From positions 124,001-188,000 of the forward strand of contig JAFKKN010000012.1 in the NCBI GenBank assembly GCA_017305535.1: 64,000 nt of DNA, in the 5' to 3' direction. The notes under the pieces are model-generated. The model was not told the DNA's origin. It saw only the letters and a program-made list of their open reading frames with translations, and ran no database searches. Below, piece by piece: positions 19,601-26,277 of the stretch; position 1 is the stretch's first letter; every line of letters begins with the position of its first letter. Source of the DNA: Hyphomicrobiales bacterium (GTDB taxonomy: Bacteria; Pseudomonadota; Alphaproteobacteria; Rhizobiales; Xanthobacteraceae). The position numbers and the translations under genes were made by a program.

Positions 19601-20158
19601 CGCGATGATCTGGTGGAGGCCATCAAGAAGCTGCGTACCGGCATCCAGAGCCTCAACCGCGAAGCGCGCGAGCGTCTGCTGACCTCGTTCCAGACCGTCA
19701 ACGAACACTTCAAGCGGCTGTTCACCCAACTCTTCGGTGGCGGCGAGGCCGCGCTGCACCTGATCGAAAGCGACGATCCGCTGGAAGCCGGGCTCGAGAT
19801 CATCGCCAAGCCGCCAGGCAAGAAGCCGCAATCGCTGTCGCTGCTGTCGGGCGGTGAGCAGGCGCTGACCGCAATGGCTCTGATCTTCGCGGTGTTCCTC
19901 ACCAACCCGTCGCCGATCTGCGTACTGGACGAAGTCGACGCACCGCTCGACGACCACAACGTCGAACGGTTCTGCAATCTCCTGAACGAGATGACCAGCG
20001 TGACCGAGACCCGCTTCATCGTCATCACGCACAACCCGATTACCATGGCACGCATGAACCGGCTGTTCGGTGTCACCATGGCGGAACGCGGCGTGTCACA
20101 GCTGATGTCGGTCGATCTCGATGCCGCGGTGGAGATTCTCGACCAGCACGTGGCGTGA
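16694..20158 (+). CDS. smc: Chromosome segregation protein SMC
   Basis: Condensin ATPase of 1154 residues. The N-terminal Walker A is GPNGCGKSN, the C-terminal ABC signature is LSGGEQALTAMALIFAVF, and Walker B ends in CVLDEVDAPLDDHNVERF. Between them lie two long coiled coils, rich in Ala/Glu/Arg, and a hinge region around residues 500-620 (WPPIIDGVTVTKGYEKAIGA). Length is normal for bacterial SMC. The ATG at 16694 (MKLTRLRLHGFKSFVEP) matches the family start better than the ATG three codons earlier. Stop is followed by a REP-like repeat. Confidence 0.97.
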   Translation: MKLTRLRLHGFKSFVEPTDFLIEPGLTGVVGPNGCGKSNLVEALRWAMGETSYKSLRATDMEAVIFAGTSGRPARNHAEVVMTIDNADRSAPAAFNDQEILEVSRRIEREAGSVYRINGGDVRARDVQILFADAATGARSPALVHQGKIGEIIQAKPEQRRRVLEDAAGVAGLHARRHEAELRLKAAETNLTRVEDVIGQLSSQVEGLKKQARQAIRYREVAARVRKAEATLFHLRWLQAHADVNDAGQTHDLSVREMAERTQHQAEAARIQAIRATELPALRDAEARAAAGLQRLNNAREMLDREEQRAKERVVELDRRLTQFSADVEREQQQNLDADAALARLDTEDTELKEEIRTRVELRSGVDERVSEAEATLAAAERTFTELTTALADLTARRNQFEANVRTHRDRLARLDHEIATVNADVEQIAAQTSGFGDVDALAGAVEAAQEMLGQAEYTVQTAETTHVVARQALEASRAPLTEADKRVQRLETEARTLSKILNGETKNLWPPIIDGVTVTKGYEKAIGAVLGDDLDAPVDPSAPMRWTDTGVLEGDPALPEGVEALSAHVQAPPELARRLAQIGVVAKERGAELVSQLKTGQRLVSLEGDVWRWDGFITAAHAPTGAARRLAERARLVDIENELEQAREDAALKRGALETADAELKTAAAEEAASREALRAARREVDAARERLANAEREINRHAARKSALTEAQTRLAADRAEVEAAHASAQDMLAELAPSDEAEAQLAAVRGEIEGHRRLAAQVRAEAQALAREAELADRRVQAIIAERDQWQSRKQSAASQIATIEARVTEVRAERAELEDAPALFAEKRDALITEVEHAEADRRAAADALAEAEAMMAETDRVAKLTLEALSAAREATARAEERMEATKRRLEDVEREIHDVLEIEPNGLAAIAEIKPGDELPPLDDTEAELEKLRRDRERLGAVNLRAEEELREVETQHTGLATERDDLVEAIKKLRTGIQSLNREARERLLTSFQTVNEHFKRLFTQLFGGGEAALHLIESDDPLEAGLEIIAKPPGKKPQSLSLLSGGEQALTAMALIFAVFLTNPSPICVLDEVDAPLDDHNVERFCNLLNEMTSVTETRFIVITHNPITMARMNRLFGVTMAERGVSQLMSVDLDAAVEILDQHVA

Positions 20159-20167
20159 CCTTCAGGT

Positions 20168-20260
20168 CGTCATGGCCGGATTTATTCCGGCCATCCACGC
20201 CCTGATTTGCTACGGTTGCCTTTGAAGACGTGGATGCCCGGATCAAGTCCGGGCATGACG
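20168..20260. repeat. REP-like palindrome (CGTCATGGCCGG family)
   Basis: Begins CGTCATGGCCGGATTTATTC and ends TCCGGGCATGACG in inverted orientation; the middle has GACGTGGATGCCCGGAT, shared with the element at 10449. It fills most of the gap between smc and the Rsm22-like gene. Confidence 0.8.
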
Positions 20261-20291
20261 GTCTCGTGCCGCAGGTGGCTTCGGTCCTACC

Positions 20292-21290
20292 ATGATCTCT
20301 CCCGACCTTCCCGCGTCGCTACGCGCCGTACTCGAACAGCAGGCACATGGCCTGTCGCGCGGCGATACCGCCACACGCGCCGCGACCATTTCGCGAACCT
20401 ACCGCGACGGCGGCAATTCCGGGACAATCCGCAGCGACGCCGATGCATTGGCTTACGCGCTGGCGCGGATGCCGGCGACTTACGCCGCTGTTGCCGCCTG
20501 TCTCAACGCACTGACGGACGCGCGCGAGGACTTTCGTCCTGAAAGCCTGCTCGACGTCGGCGCAGGGCCGGGCACCGCGACATGGGCTGCATTGCAGGCC
20601 TATCCGTCGCTACAGCGAGCGAGCCTGCTCGATGCCAACACCGCATTGCGCCGGCTGGCGCTGACGCTTGCCGCCGAACAGATGCAGGACACTCCGCTCG
20701 ACTATCAGCAAGCCGATGCACGCTCTGGGATCGTGGCCATGCCGCAAGCCGATCTGGTGATCGCCAGCTACATGATCGGCGAACTGACGCAAGAAGCCCG
20801 CGCCGCTTTCGCGACCGAGCTGTGGCACAAGACACGCGACACGCTGCTGGTGGTCGAACCCGGAACACCGGCCGGCTATGCCCGTATCGTCGCGCTGCGT
20901 TCCCAATTAATCACGCAAGGCGCGCATGTCATCGCACCCTGCCCGCACGATCTCGCCTGTCCGCTCGATAAGCCGGACTGGTGCCACTTCGCGCAACGCC
21001 TCGCCCGCTCGCGCGCGCACAAGCAGATCAAGGGCGCGGAGCTTCCGTTCGAGGACGAGAAATTCATCTATGTCGTGCTCACGCGCGATGCCGTCGCGCA
21101 ACAGCCGGCGCGAATACTGGCAACGCCGCTGGTCACCAAGGCCGACATGCGCCTCAAGCTTTGCCAGCCTGACGGCAGCGTGAGCATTGCGAGCGTACCC
21201 CGCCGCGACAAGGCCGCTTATGCACGCATGCGTCGACTCGGTTGGGGCGACAGGATGCCGCCTGCGGAGAGCGCCTCGCCCGACCTATGA
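20292..21290 (+). CDS. Rsm22-like SAM-dependent methyltransferase
   Basis: 332-residue protein of the small-ribosomal-subunit Rsm22 family. The SAM-binding motif I is LLDVGAGPGTATWAAL (near residue 86). The C-terminal half has the Cys-rich family signature CPHDLACPLDKPDWCHF, likely a metal or Fe-S site, followed by RLARSRAHKQIKGAELPFED. Mitochondrial Rsm22 is linked to ribosome small-subunit assembly; the bacterial role is not established. Its stop overlaps the end of the convergent DUF454 gene by 6 bases. Confidence 0.87.
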   Translation: MISPDLPASLRAVLEQQAHGLSRGDTATRAATISRTYRDGGNSGTIRSDADALAYALARMPATYAAVAACLNALTDAREDFRPESLLDVGAGPGTATWAALQAYPSLQRASLLDANTALRRLALTLAAEQMQDTPLDYQQADARSGIVAMPQADLVIASYMIGELTQEARAAFATELWHKTRDTLLVVEPGTPAGYARIVALRSQLITQGAHVIAPCPHDLACPLDKPDWCHFAQRLARSRAHKQIKGAELPFEDEKFIYVVLTRDAVAQQPARILATPLVTKADMRLKLCQPDGSVSIASVPRRDKAAYARMRRLGWGDRMPPAESASPDL

Positions 21291-21713
21291 CGGCCGGGAA
21301 AACACGTAAATCAATCCGGTCAGCATCAGCAGCGCCACCGCCGCCGTCAGCCACGGCCCGGGATGGCCGCCGAACCAGAACAGCGCGAAACCGATCGCCA
21401 TGCCGCCCAGCGCCATCAGCTTGGCCTTGACCGGAATGGCGCCGCGCGCCCGCCAGTTGCGCAGCAACGGCCCGAATTGCGGATGCTGCAACAACCAGTT
21501 TTCCAGCCGGGGCGAAGACCGCGCGAAACAGGCCGCCGCAAGAATGAGGAACGGCGTGGTCGGCAGCACCGGCAGGAACGCACCGATGAAGCCCAATACG
21601 ACGAAACCAATGCCCAGCGTCAGAAAAACTCCGCGCATCAGCCGTGGCACGGTCGGGCGCGCGGGCGCTTCACCTTCTGCTCCGGCAGCGAACGGCGGCC
21701 TGCCCGCGATCAT
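21285..21713 (-). CDS. DUF454 (YbaN) family membrane protein
   Basis: 142-residue inner-membrane protein with three to four hydrophobic segments (VFLTLGIGFVVLGFIGAFLP first). The family hallmark LPTTPFLILAAACFARSSPR and the QHPQFGPLLRNWRARGAIP loop are present. Function unknown. I chose the ATG at 21713; an upstream in-frame ATG would add 28 residues without family resemblance. It is convergent with the Rsm22-like gene, overlapping it by 6 bases. Confidence 0.83.
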   Translation of the reverse strand: MIAGRPPFAAGAEGEAPARPTVPRLMRGVFLTLGIGFVVLGFIGAFLPVLPTTPFLILAAACFARSSPRLENWLLQHPQFGPLLRNWRARGAIPVKAKLMALGGMAIGFALFWFGGHPGPWLTAAVALLMLTGLIYVFSRPS

Positions 21714-21901
21714 GCGTCTGTCGTCCTGTCGTACCACGCTTAACGTCCCACTTTGCTTCACACAGAAAAATCCGAGAGGCAAATTGAACATTTCCAAGGG
21801 CCACCACGACCAAGAAGCGCCGCTTTGCGTGGCCCCTGCCGTTTGCGGAAAATTTCGTCTACGGTGAGCGTCTTTATGTCGTCCCCTTCAGGAGCCTCCC
21901 C

Positions 21902-22462
21902 ATGTCGACCGGCTGGATTGTCCTTGGCGTCATCGTCGTCCTCGCCTTCATCGCCTTTGCCGCCTACAACCGGCTGGTCGCGCTGAGCCAGCGCGTCAAT
22001 CAGGCATTCGCCGACATCGACGTGCAGCTCAAGCAACGTCACGACCTGATTCCGAACCTCGTCGAAACGGTGAAGGGTTACGCCCAGCACGAGCGCGGCA
22101 CGCTTGACGACGTCATCAAGGCGCGCAATTCGGCGATGGCGGCGCAAGGCCCCGCGCAGGTCTCGGCGGCGGAAAATCAGTTGAGCGGTGCGCTCGGCCG
22201 GCTGATCGCGCTGTCGGAGGCCTATCCGGACCTCAAGGCTAATACCAACTTCCAGCAGTTGCAGACCGAATTGTCGGACATCGAAAACAAGATCGCCGCC
22301 AGCCGCCGCTTCTTCAACAACGCGGTTCAGGAATACAACACCGGCATCCAGCAGCTTCCGGCGGCGCTGTTCGCCGGCACGTTCGGCTTCACCAAGAAGG
22401 ATTTCTTCGATCTCGGCGAAACCCGCACACAGGTCGAGCAGGTGCCTTCGGTGAAGTTCTGA
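21902..22462 (+). CDS. lemA: LemA family protein
   Basis: 186-residue protein with an N-terminal membrane segment (GWIVLGVIVVLAFIAFAAYN) and a helical LemA domain with VNQAFADIDVQLKQRHDLIP and NLVETVKGYAQHE, then the C-terminal ALFAGTFGFTKKDFF. LemA proteins are membrane-anchored and are often paired with a HtpX-like M48 protease or a TPM-domain protein, as here. An AGGAG site precedes the ATG. A palindromic repeat separates it from the protease gene. Confidence 0.92.
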   Translation: MSTGWIVLGVIVVLAFIAFAAYNRLVALSQRVNQAFADIDVQLKQRHDLIPNLVETVKGYAQHERGTLDDVIKARNSAMAAQGPAQVSAAENQLSGALGRLIALSEAYPDLKANTNFQQLQTELSDIENKIAASRRFFNNAVQEYNTGIQQLPAALFAGTFGFTKKDFFDLGETRTQVEQVPSVKF

Positions 22463-22498
22463 TGTCTCACAAGCGCGCGAACATGCGCACGGCCGGCT

Positions 22499-22600
22499 CT
22501 CTCCCCCCTTGTGGGGGAGAGGTGGAGAGGGGGGTAAGCCTCACGATCATCATGCGTGGTTTACCCCCCTCCCTGACCCTCCTCCACAAGGGGGGAGGGA
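22499..22600. repeat. Palindromic repeat between lemA and the M48 protease gene
   Basis: Two G/C-tract hairpins face each other: CTCCCCCCTTGTGGGGGAG on the left and CCTCCACAAGGGGGGAGG on the right, with GGGGGGTAA and TTTACCCCCC inside as inverted arms. The left and right halves are inverted copies of one unit. A shorter relative is at 26206-26228. Confidence 0.8.
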
Positions 22601-22642
22601 ACAAAGAAACTCCACGCAAGACAATGTAACCAGGCGCAGACG

Positions 22643-23806
22643 ATGGCAGCCTACGGCCTCTATACGCACATCGCTTCGAACAAGATGCGTTCGATGTTGC
22701 TGCTCGTCGGGCTGTTCGTCCTCGTCTACGTCATGGTGTTCGCCGGTGCGTTGCTCGCCGAGGTGCTGCTGCATAACAACCGTGCCGTCGACTACTATCT
22801 CCGTGCCGCGTGGCGCGACATGTACGCGGCGATCCCGGTGGCGACCGTCGGCGCGGCGGCATGGATCGTGATCGCCTATTTCTTCCATCAGAAGATCATC
22901 GATCTCGTCACCGGCGGCCGCGATGTGACGCGGGCCGAGCAGCCCCGCCTCTACAATCAACTGGAAAACCTTTGCATCTCGCGCGGCATTCCGATGCCGA
23001 AGCTCAAGGTCATGGACAGCCCGGCGCTGAACGCTTTCGCGACCGGCCTCAATCCCCGGCAATATGCCATCACCGTCACTAGCGGATTATTGAATAATCT
23101 CGACGATGCCGAGGTCGAGGCGGTGCTCGGCCACGAACTGACCCACATTCGCAACGGCGACGTGCAGTTGATGGTGGTCGCGGTGATCATCGCCGGCGTC
23201 GTCGGCTTCTTCGGTGAACTGTTCTTCCGCATTTTCTTCAACAACGGCTTTCGCATCGGCAGCGGCCGCTCGTCGTCCTCGGACAGCGATCGCAAGGGCG
23301 GCGGTGGCGGCGGCGCGATCGTCGCGGTGCTGATCGCGGTGGCGCTGATCGCGCTGGCATGGATATTGTCGCAGGTGGTGCGGTTTGCTTTATCGCGCTC
23401 GCGCGAATTCCTGGCCGATGCCGGCTCCGTCGAATTGACCAAAAATCCCGACGCGATGATCTCCGCGTTGCGCAAGATCGAAAATCGCGGCGAGTTGCCG
23501 GGTGCGACCTCGGCGGTGATGGAGATGTGCGTCGACAATCCGCGCGAGGGATTTGCCGATCTGTTCGCGACGCATCCCTCCGTCGACGAACGCATCAAGG
23601 CGCTGGTGAAATTCGCCGGGGGCCACGATCCCGGACCGCTGGCGCTGCCGGAAGACGAAACCGCCGCAGCGGACACTACTGAGGCGCCGACGCATGGGCC
23701 GTGGAGCGACGAGCCCGCGCGGCCCGCGCCCGGCGGACATTCCAATCCCCCGCCCGGCCCGCTGCCGATTCCGGGCCCACTTCAGGGCCCCTGGGGCCGC
23801 CACTGA
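22643..23806 (+). CDS. M48 family membrane metalloprotease (HtpX-like)
   Basis: 387-residue inner-membrane zinc protease. Two membrane segments are at about residues 18-40 and 61-80; the zinc motif is HELTH at 164-168. Two more hydrophobic stretches follow (VVAVIIAGVVGFFGELFFRI and around 235-255), separated by a Ser/Gly-rich loop, then SREFLADAGSVELT with the third zinc ligand Glu. The C-terminal tail is Pro-rich and likely disordered. It pairs with lemA upstream, with which it is likely co-expressed despite the repeat between them. Role inferred: quality control of membrane proteins. Confidence 0.9.
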   Translation: MAAYGLYTHIASNKMRSMLLLVGLFVLVYVMVFAGALLAEVLLHNNRAVDYYLRAAWRDMYAAIPVATVGAAAWIVIAYFFHQKIIDLVTGGRDVTRAEQPRLYNQLENLCISRGIPMPKLKVMDSPALNAFATGLNPRQYAITVTSGLLNNLDDAEVEAVLGHELTHIRNGDVQLMVVAVIIAGVVGFFGELFFRIFFNNGFRIGSGRSSSSDSDRKGGGGGGAIVAVLIAVALIALAWILSQVVRFALSRSREFLADAGSVELTKNPDAMISALRKIENRGELPGATSAVMEMCVDNPREGFADLFATHPSVDERIKALVKFAGGHDPGPLALPEDETAAADTTEAPTHGPWSDEPARPAPGGHSNPPPGPLPIPGPLQGPWGRH

Positions 23807-23831
23807 GCGCGCATCAAGGCCGGCCGCGGTT

Positions 23832-23856
23832 GTTAACCCACTTTGGCGGGATTAAC
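23832..23856. promoter_or_regulatory. GTTAA...TTAAC dyad upstream of the P-loop ATPase pair
   Basis: GTTAA (23832-23836) and TTAAC (23852-23856) are inverted around a G/C-rich spacer that is itself partly symmetric. It lies about 165 bases before the first ATPase gene. The TTAA halves recall CtrA half-sites, but the spacing is wrong for that regulator. Low confidence. Confidence 0.3.
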
Positions 23857-24019
23857 GTTATCGACGACCTCGAACGTTGAAATCTCCCTCGTTTCTGCCA
23901 TCTTCACGGCCAAAGTCGGCGCAATGTGGGACTGCGGCAGCTTCGTCAGAAGCCGCCCGCAATGGGACAGGGGCGTGAACCTTCATGCCCGCTTCAAAAA
24001 CAGCGCATAAAGGAACGTC

Positions 24020-24811
24020 ATGGCGAAACCAGCAGTGATTGTCGTGGGTGCGGACAAGGGCGGCGTCGGGAAAACCACCGTCTCGCGCACGGTGCTCGAT
24101 TATTTCAGCGCCAACAATGTCCCGACCCGGGCGTTCGATACGGAATCACCACGCGGCACGCTGAAGCGTTTCCATCCCGACATCACCGAAATCGTCGATA
24201 TGACGGCGACCGCCGATCAGATGAAGATCTTCGATACGCTGAATTCGGCCGCCCCGTCGGTGACCGTGATCGACGTCCGTGCCGGCCTGTTGTCGCCCGC
24301 ACTGGCCTCGCTGCGTGATATCGGCTTCCTCGACGCCGCCAAGTCCGGTCAGATCACCTTCGCCGTGTTCCATATTCTCGGGCCCTCGATCGCCTCGCTC
24401 GACGAGATCGCGGAGACCGCCAACTTCATGGACGGCGCGAAGTATTTCCTGGTGAAGAACTTCATCAACAACACCAGCTTCTTCGAATGGGATCAGGCGA
24501 CCTACAATTCCTACTTCCACCGCATCAAGGGCGCCACCGAACTGACAATCCCGAAGCTCAACGAAATGGCATTCGAACAGGTGGAAGTGGCCTCGGTGCC
24601 GTTCCTGCAATTCGTCGCCAACAAGGGGCCGAAGGACGAAGCCGCGAACTACTCCTTCGTGCTGCGCGGCTACGTCCGCCACTGGCTCGCCAATGTCTGG
24701 AGCGAGTTCGACCGCATCAAGCTGACCGATATCGTCGGCAAGGACAAAGACAAGGACAAGGCCGCCACCTCAACCGACAAACCGGCGGCCAAGGCGGCCG
24801 GCGAAAAATAG
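24020..24811 (+). CDS. ParA/MinD-like P-loop ATPase of unknown role
   Basis: 263-residue protein with a deviant Walker A, KGGVGKTT, near residue 14 in the context VVGADKGGVGKTTVSRTVLD, as in ParA/MinD/SIMIBI ATPases. The Walker B-like strand is VTVIDVRAGLLSPAL; the usual D-D-P-Q pattern of ParA is not seen. The C-terminus is a Lys/Asp/Ala-rich tail (KDKDKDKAATSTDKPAAKAA), probably disordered. An AAGGAAC site precedes the ATG. A second, shorter P-loop protein begins 57 bases after its stop. I do not recognise a named family; plasmid/chromosome partition and MipZ were considered and not supported. Confidence 0.8.
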   Translation: MAKPAVIVVGADKGGVGKTTVSRTVLDYFSANNVPTRAFDTESPRGTLKRFHPDITEIVDMTATADQMKIFDTLNSAAPSVTVIDVRAGLLSPALASLRDIGFLDAAKSGQITFAVFHILGPSIASLDEIAETANFMDGAKYFLVKNFINNTSFFEWDQATYNSYFHRIKGATELTIPKLNEMAFEQVEVASVPFLQFVANKGPKDEAANYSFVLRGYVRHWLANVWSEFDRIKLTDIVGKDKDKDKAATSTDKPAAKAAGEK

Positions 24812-24867
24812 CCGGTCCCCGAGCGCAGGGGGCTGGATCGGGCGCGAAATATCCCTGATATAGCGCC

Positions 24868-25536
24868 ATGCGCCGAACGCCCGCTTATATCATCTGCTCG
24901 CCGCGGCCGCAGGTCGGCAAAACGCTGATCGCGCGGCTGTTGTGCGAATTTCTGTTGCTGCAACGGGGCGGCGTGGTCGGCTTCGACGTCAATCTGAAAG
25001 AGCCGACACTGCTCGATTTCCTGCCGCGGACCACGGAAACCGCCGAAATCGACGACACCTTTGGCAAGATGGCGCTGATGGATCGCCTGATCCTCAGCGA
25101 CGGCATCGCCAAGGTCATCGACCTCGGCTTTCATGCCTTCGATGAATTCTTCAAGATGACCGGCGAGATCGGCTTCTTCAAGGAAGCCGCGCGGCGCGGC
25201 ATCGTGCCGATGGTGCTGTTCGTCGCCGACAGCGACCGGCTATCGATCCGCAGCTACGCGACGCTGCAAACGACGGTGCCGGCGCGTGCCCTCATCACCG
25301 TTAACAACGAATACGTGCTGCGCGGGGAAATGCCGGCGATCTTCGCTCAGGGCCGACAGTTACAGTTGCCGGCGCTGCCGGCGTTCCTCAACACTTACAT
25401 CGACCGCACGTCGTTCTCGTTCACCGGCTTCCTGCGCGGCCAGAGCGACAGATCCAGCGAGTTGCATCAATGGATTCGCGACACCTATTTCAGTTTTCGC
25501 GAGCTTGAACTGAGTTTGTTGCTACAAGGCGGCTGA
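24868..25536 (+). CDS. Second P-loop ATPase-like protein of unknown role
   Basis: 222-residue protein whose N-terminal strand and loop AYIICSPRPQVGKTLIARLL resemble a ParA/MinD-type P-loop, but Pro replaces the usual first Gly/Ala of the motif. FDVNLKEPTLLDFLP resembles the ParA Walker A' region, and VIDLGFHAFDEFFKM the Walker B strand. It ends in a charged helix (YFSFRELELSLLLQGG). Same strand and 57 bases after the first ATPase gene, so probably one operon. A partner relationship is likely but unproven; no function can be assigned. Confidence 0.75.
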   Translation: MRRTPAYIICSPRPQVGKTLIARLLCEFLLLQRGGVVGFDVNLKEPTLLDFLPRTTETAEIDDTFGKMALMDRLILSDGIAKVIDLGFHAFDEFFKMTGEIGFFKEAARRGIVPMVLFVADSDRLSIRSYATLQTTVPARALITVNNEYVLRGEMPAIFAQGRQLQLPALPAFLNTYIDRTSFSFTGFLRGQSDRSSELHQWIRDTYFSFRELELSLLLQGG

Positions 25537-25551
25537 AGAGACCCTCGATCT

Positions 25552-25582
25552 CGTCATGGCCGGGACAAGCCCGGTGATGACG
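25552..25582. repeat. Short REP-like hairpin
   Basis: CGTCATGGCCGGG and CCCGGTGATGACG form inverted ends with a short loop, the compact form of the CGTCATGGCCGG family. It lies between the second ATPase gene and apt, which converge. Confidence 0.75.
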
Positions 25583-25626
25583 CAGCAATATTGGACAGCC
25601 CAATCCTTCGCGATGAGACCTGCTTC

Positions 25627-26166
25627 TCAATGCCCGTCGAACTGCATCAGCGTGCGCACCGGCACGTTCATGCCGCGCAGCTTGTCGGCGCCGCCGAGAG
25701 CCGGCAAATCAATGATGAAACAGGCGGCGCAGACCTCTGCACCGATGTGGCGCAACAACTTCACCGCCCCTTCCGCGGTGCCGCCGGTGGCGATCAGATC
25801 ATCCACGAGAATGACACGCTCGCCGGGTGCGATGGCGTCGACGTGCATTTCCATTTCGTCGGTGCCGTATTCAAGCGCATAGGCCATTCGCACGGTCTGG
25901 TGCGGCAGCTTGCCCTTCTTGCGGATCGGCACGAAGCCCGCCGAGAGCTGGTGCGCCACCGCGCCGCCGAGAATGAAGCCGCGCGCCTCGATGCCCGCGA
26001 CCTTGTCGATCTTCGAGCCGGCCCACGGATGCACCAGTTGATCGACCGCGCGACGGAACGCCCGCGCATCGCCGAGCAGCGTCGTGATATCGCGAAACAG
26101 GATGCCCGGCTTCGGATAATCCGGAATGGTGCGGACTGCGGCTTTCAGATCGTCTTCAAGGACCAT
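25627..26166 (-). CDS. apt: Adenine phosphoribosyltransferase
   Basis: Purine salvage enzyme of 179 residues making AMP from adenine and PRPP. The PRPP-binding motif [14 protein letters not shown] is near residue 120, the family segment [20 protein letters not shown] is at the N-terminus, and [14 protein letters not shown] lies between. Length is typical. It is likely monocistronic; the upstream gap to trpE(G) contains a short palindrome. Confidence 0.96.
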   Translation of the reverse strand: MVLEDDLKAAVRTIPDYPKPGILFRDITTLLGDARAFRRAVDQLVHPWAGSKIDKVAGIEARGFILGGAVAHQLSAGFVPIRKKGKLPHQTVRMAYALEYGTDEMEMHVDAIAPGERVILVDDLIATGGTAEGAVKLLRHIGAEVCAACFIIDLPALGGADKLRGMNVPVRTLMQFDGH

Positions 26167-26205
26167 GGGTGTTCACATCCGATCGTGTTGGCATCGCCTC
26201 TCAGT

Positions 26206-26228
26206 CCCCTCCCCACAAGGGGGAGGGG
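26206..26228. repeat. Short G/C-tract hairpin
   Basis: CCCCTCCCC and GGGGAGGGG are perfect 9-base arms around ACAAG, related to the element at 22499. It sits in the gap between apt and trpE(G). Confidence 0.7.
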
Positions 26229-26277
26229 AGTAATACGTGCTTCGTCGCTTCGCTCCTCGCAATGACGAATTCAGACG

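Noticed and set aside
17537-20032. Very long open frames antisense to smc (831 and 560 codons)
   Set aside because: They arise from the GC-rich codon bias of smc on the opposite strand. They have no ribosome site or domain pattern, and the sense frame is unmistakable.
24020-24811. Calling the first P-loop ATPase MipZ or ParA
   Set aside because: Only the Walker A resembles these. The ParA Walker A', B and C-terminal helices are not recognisable, and no parB adjoins it.
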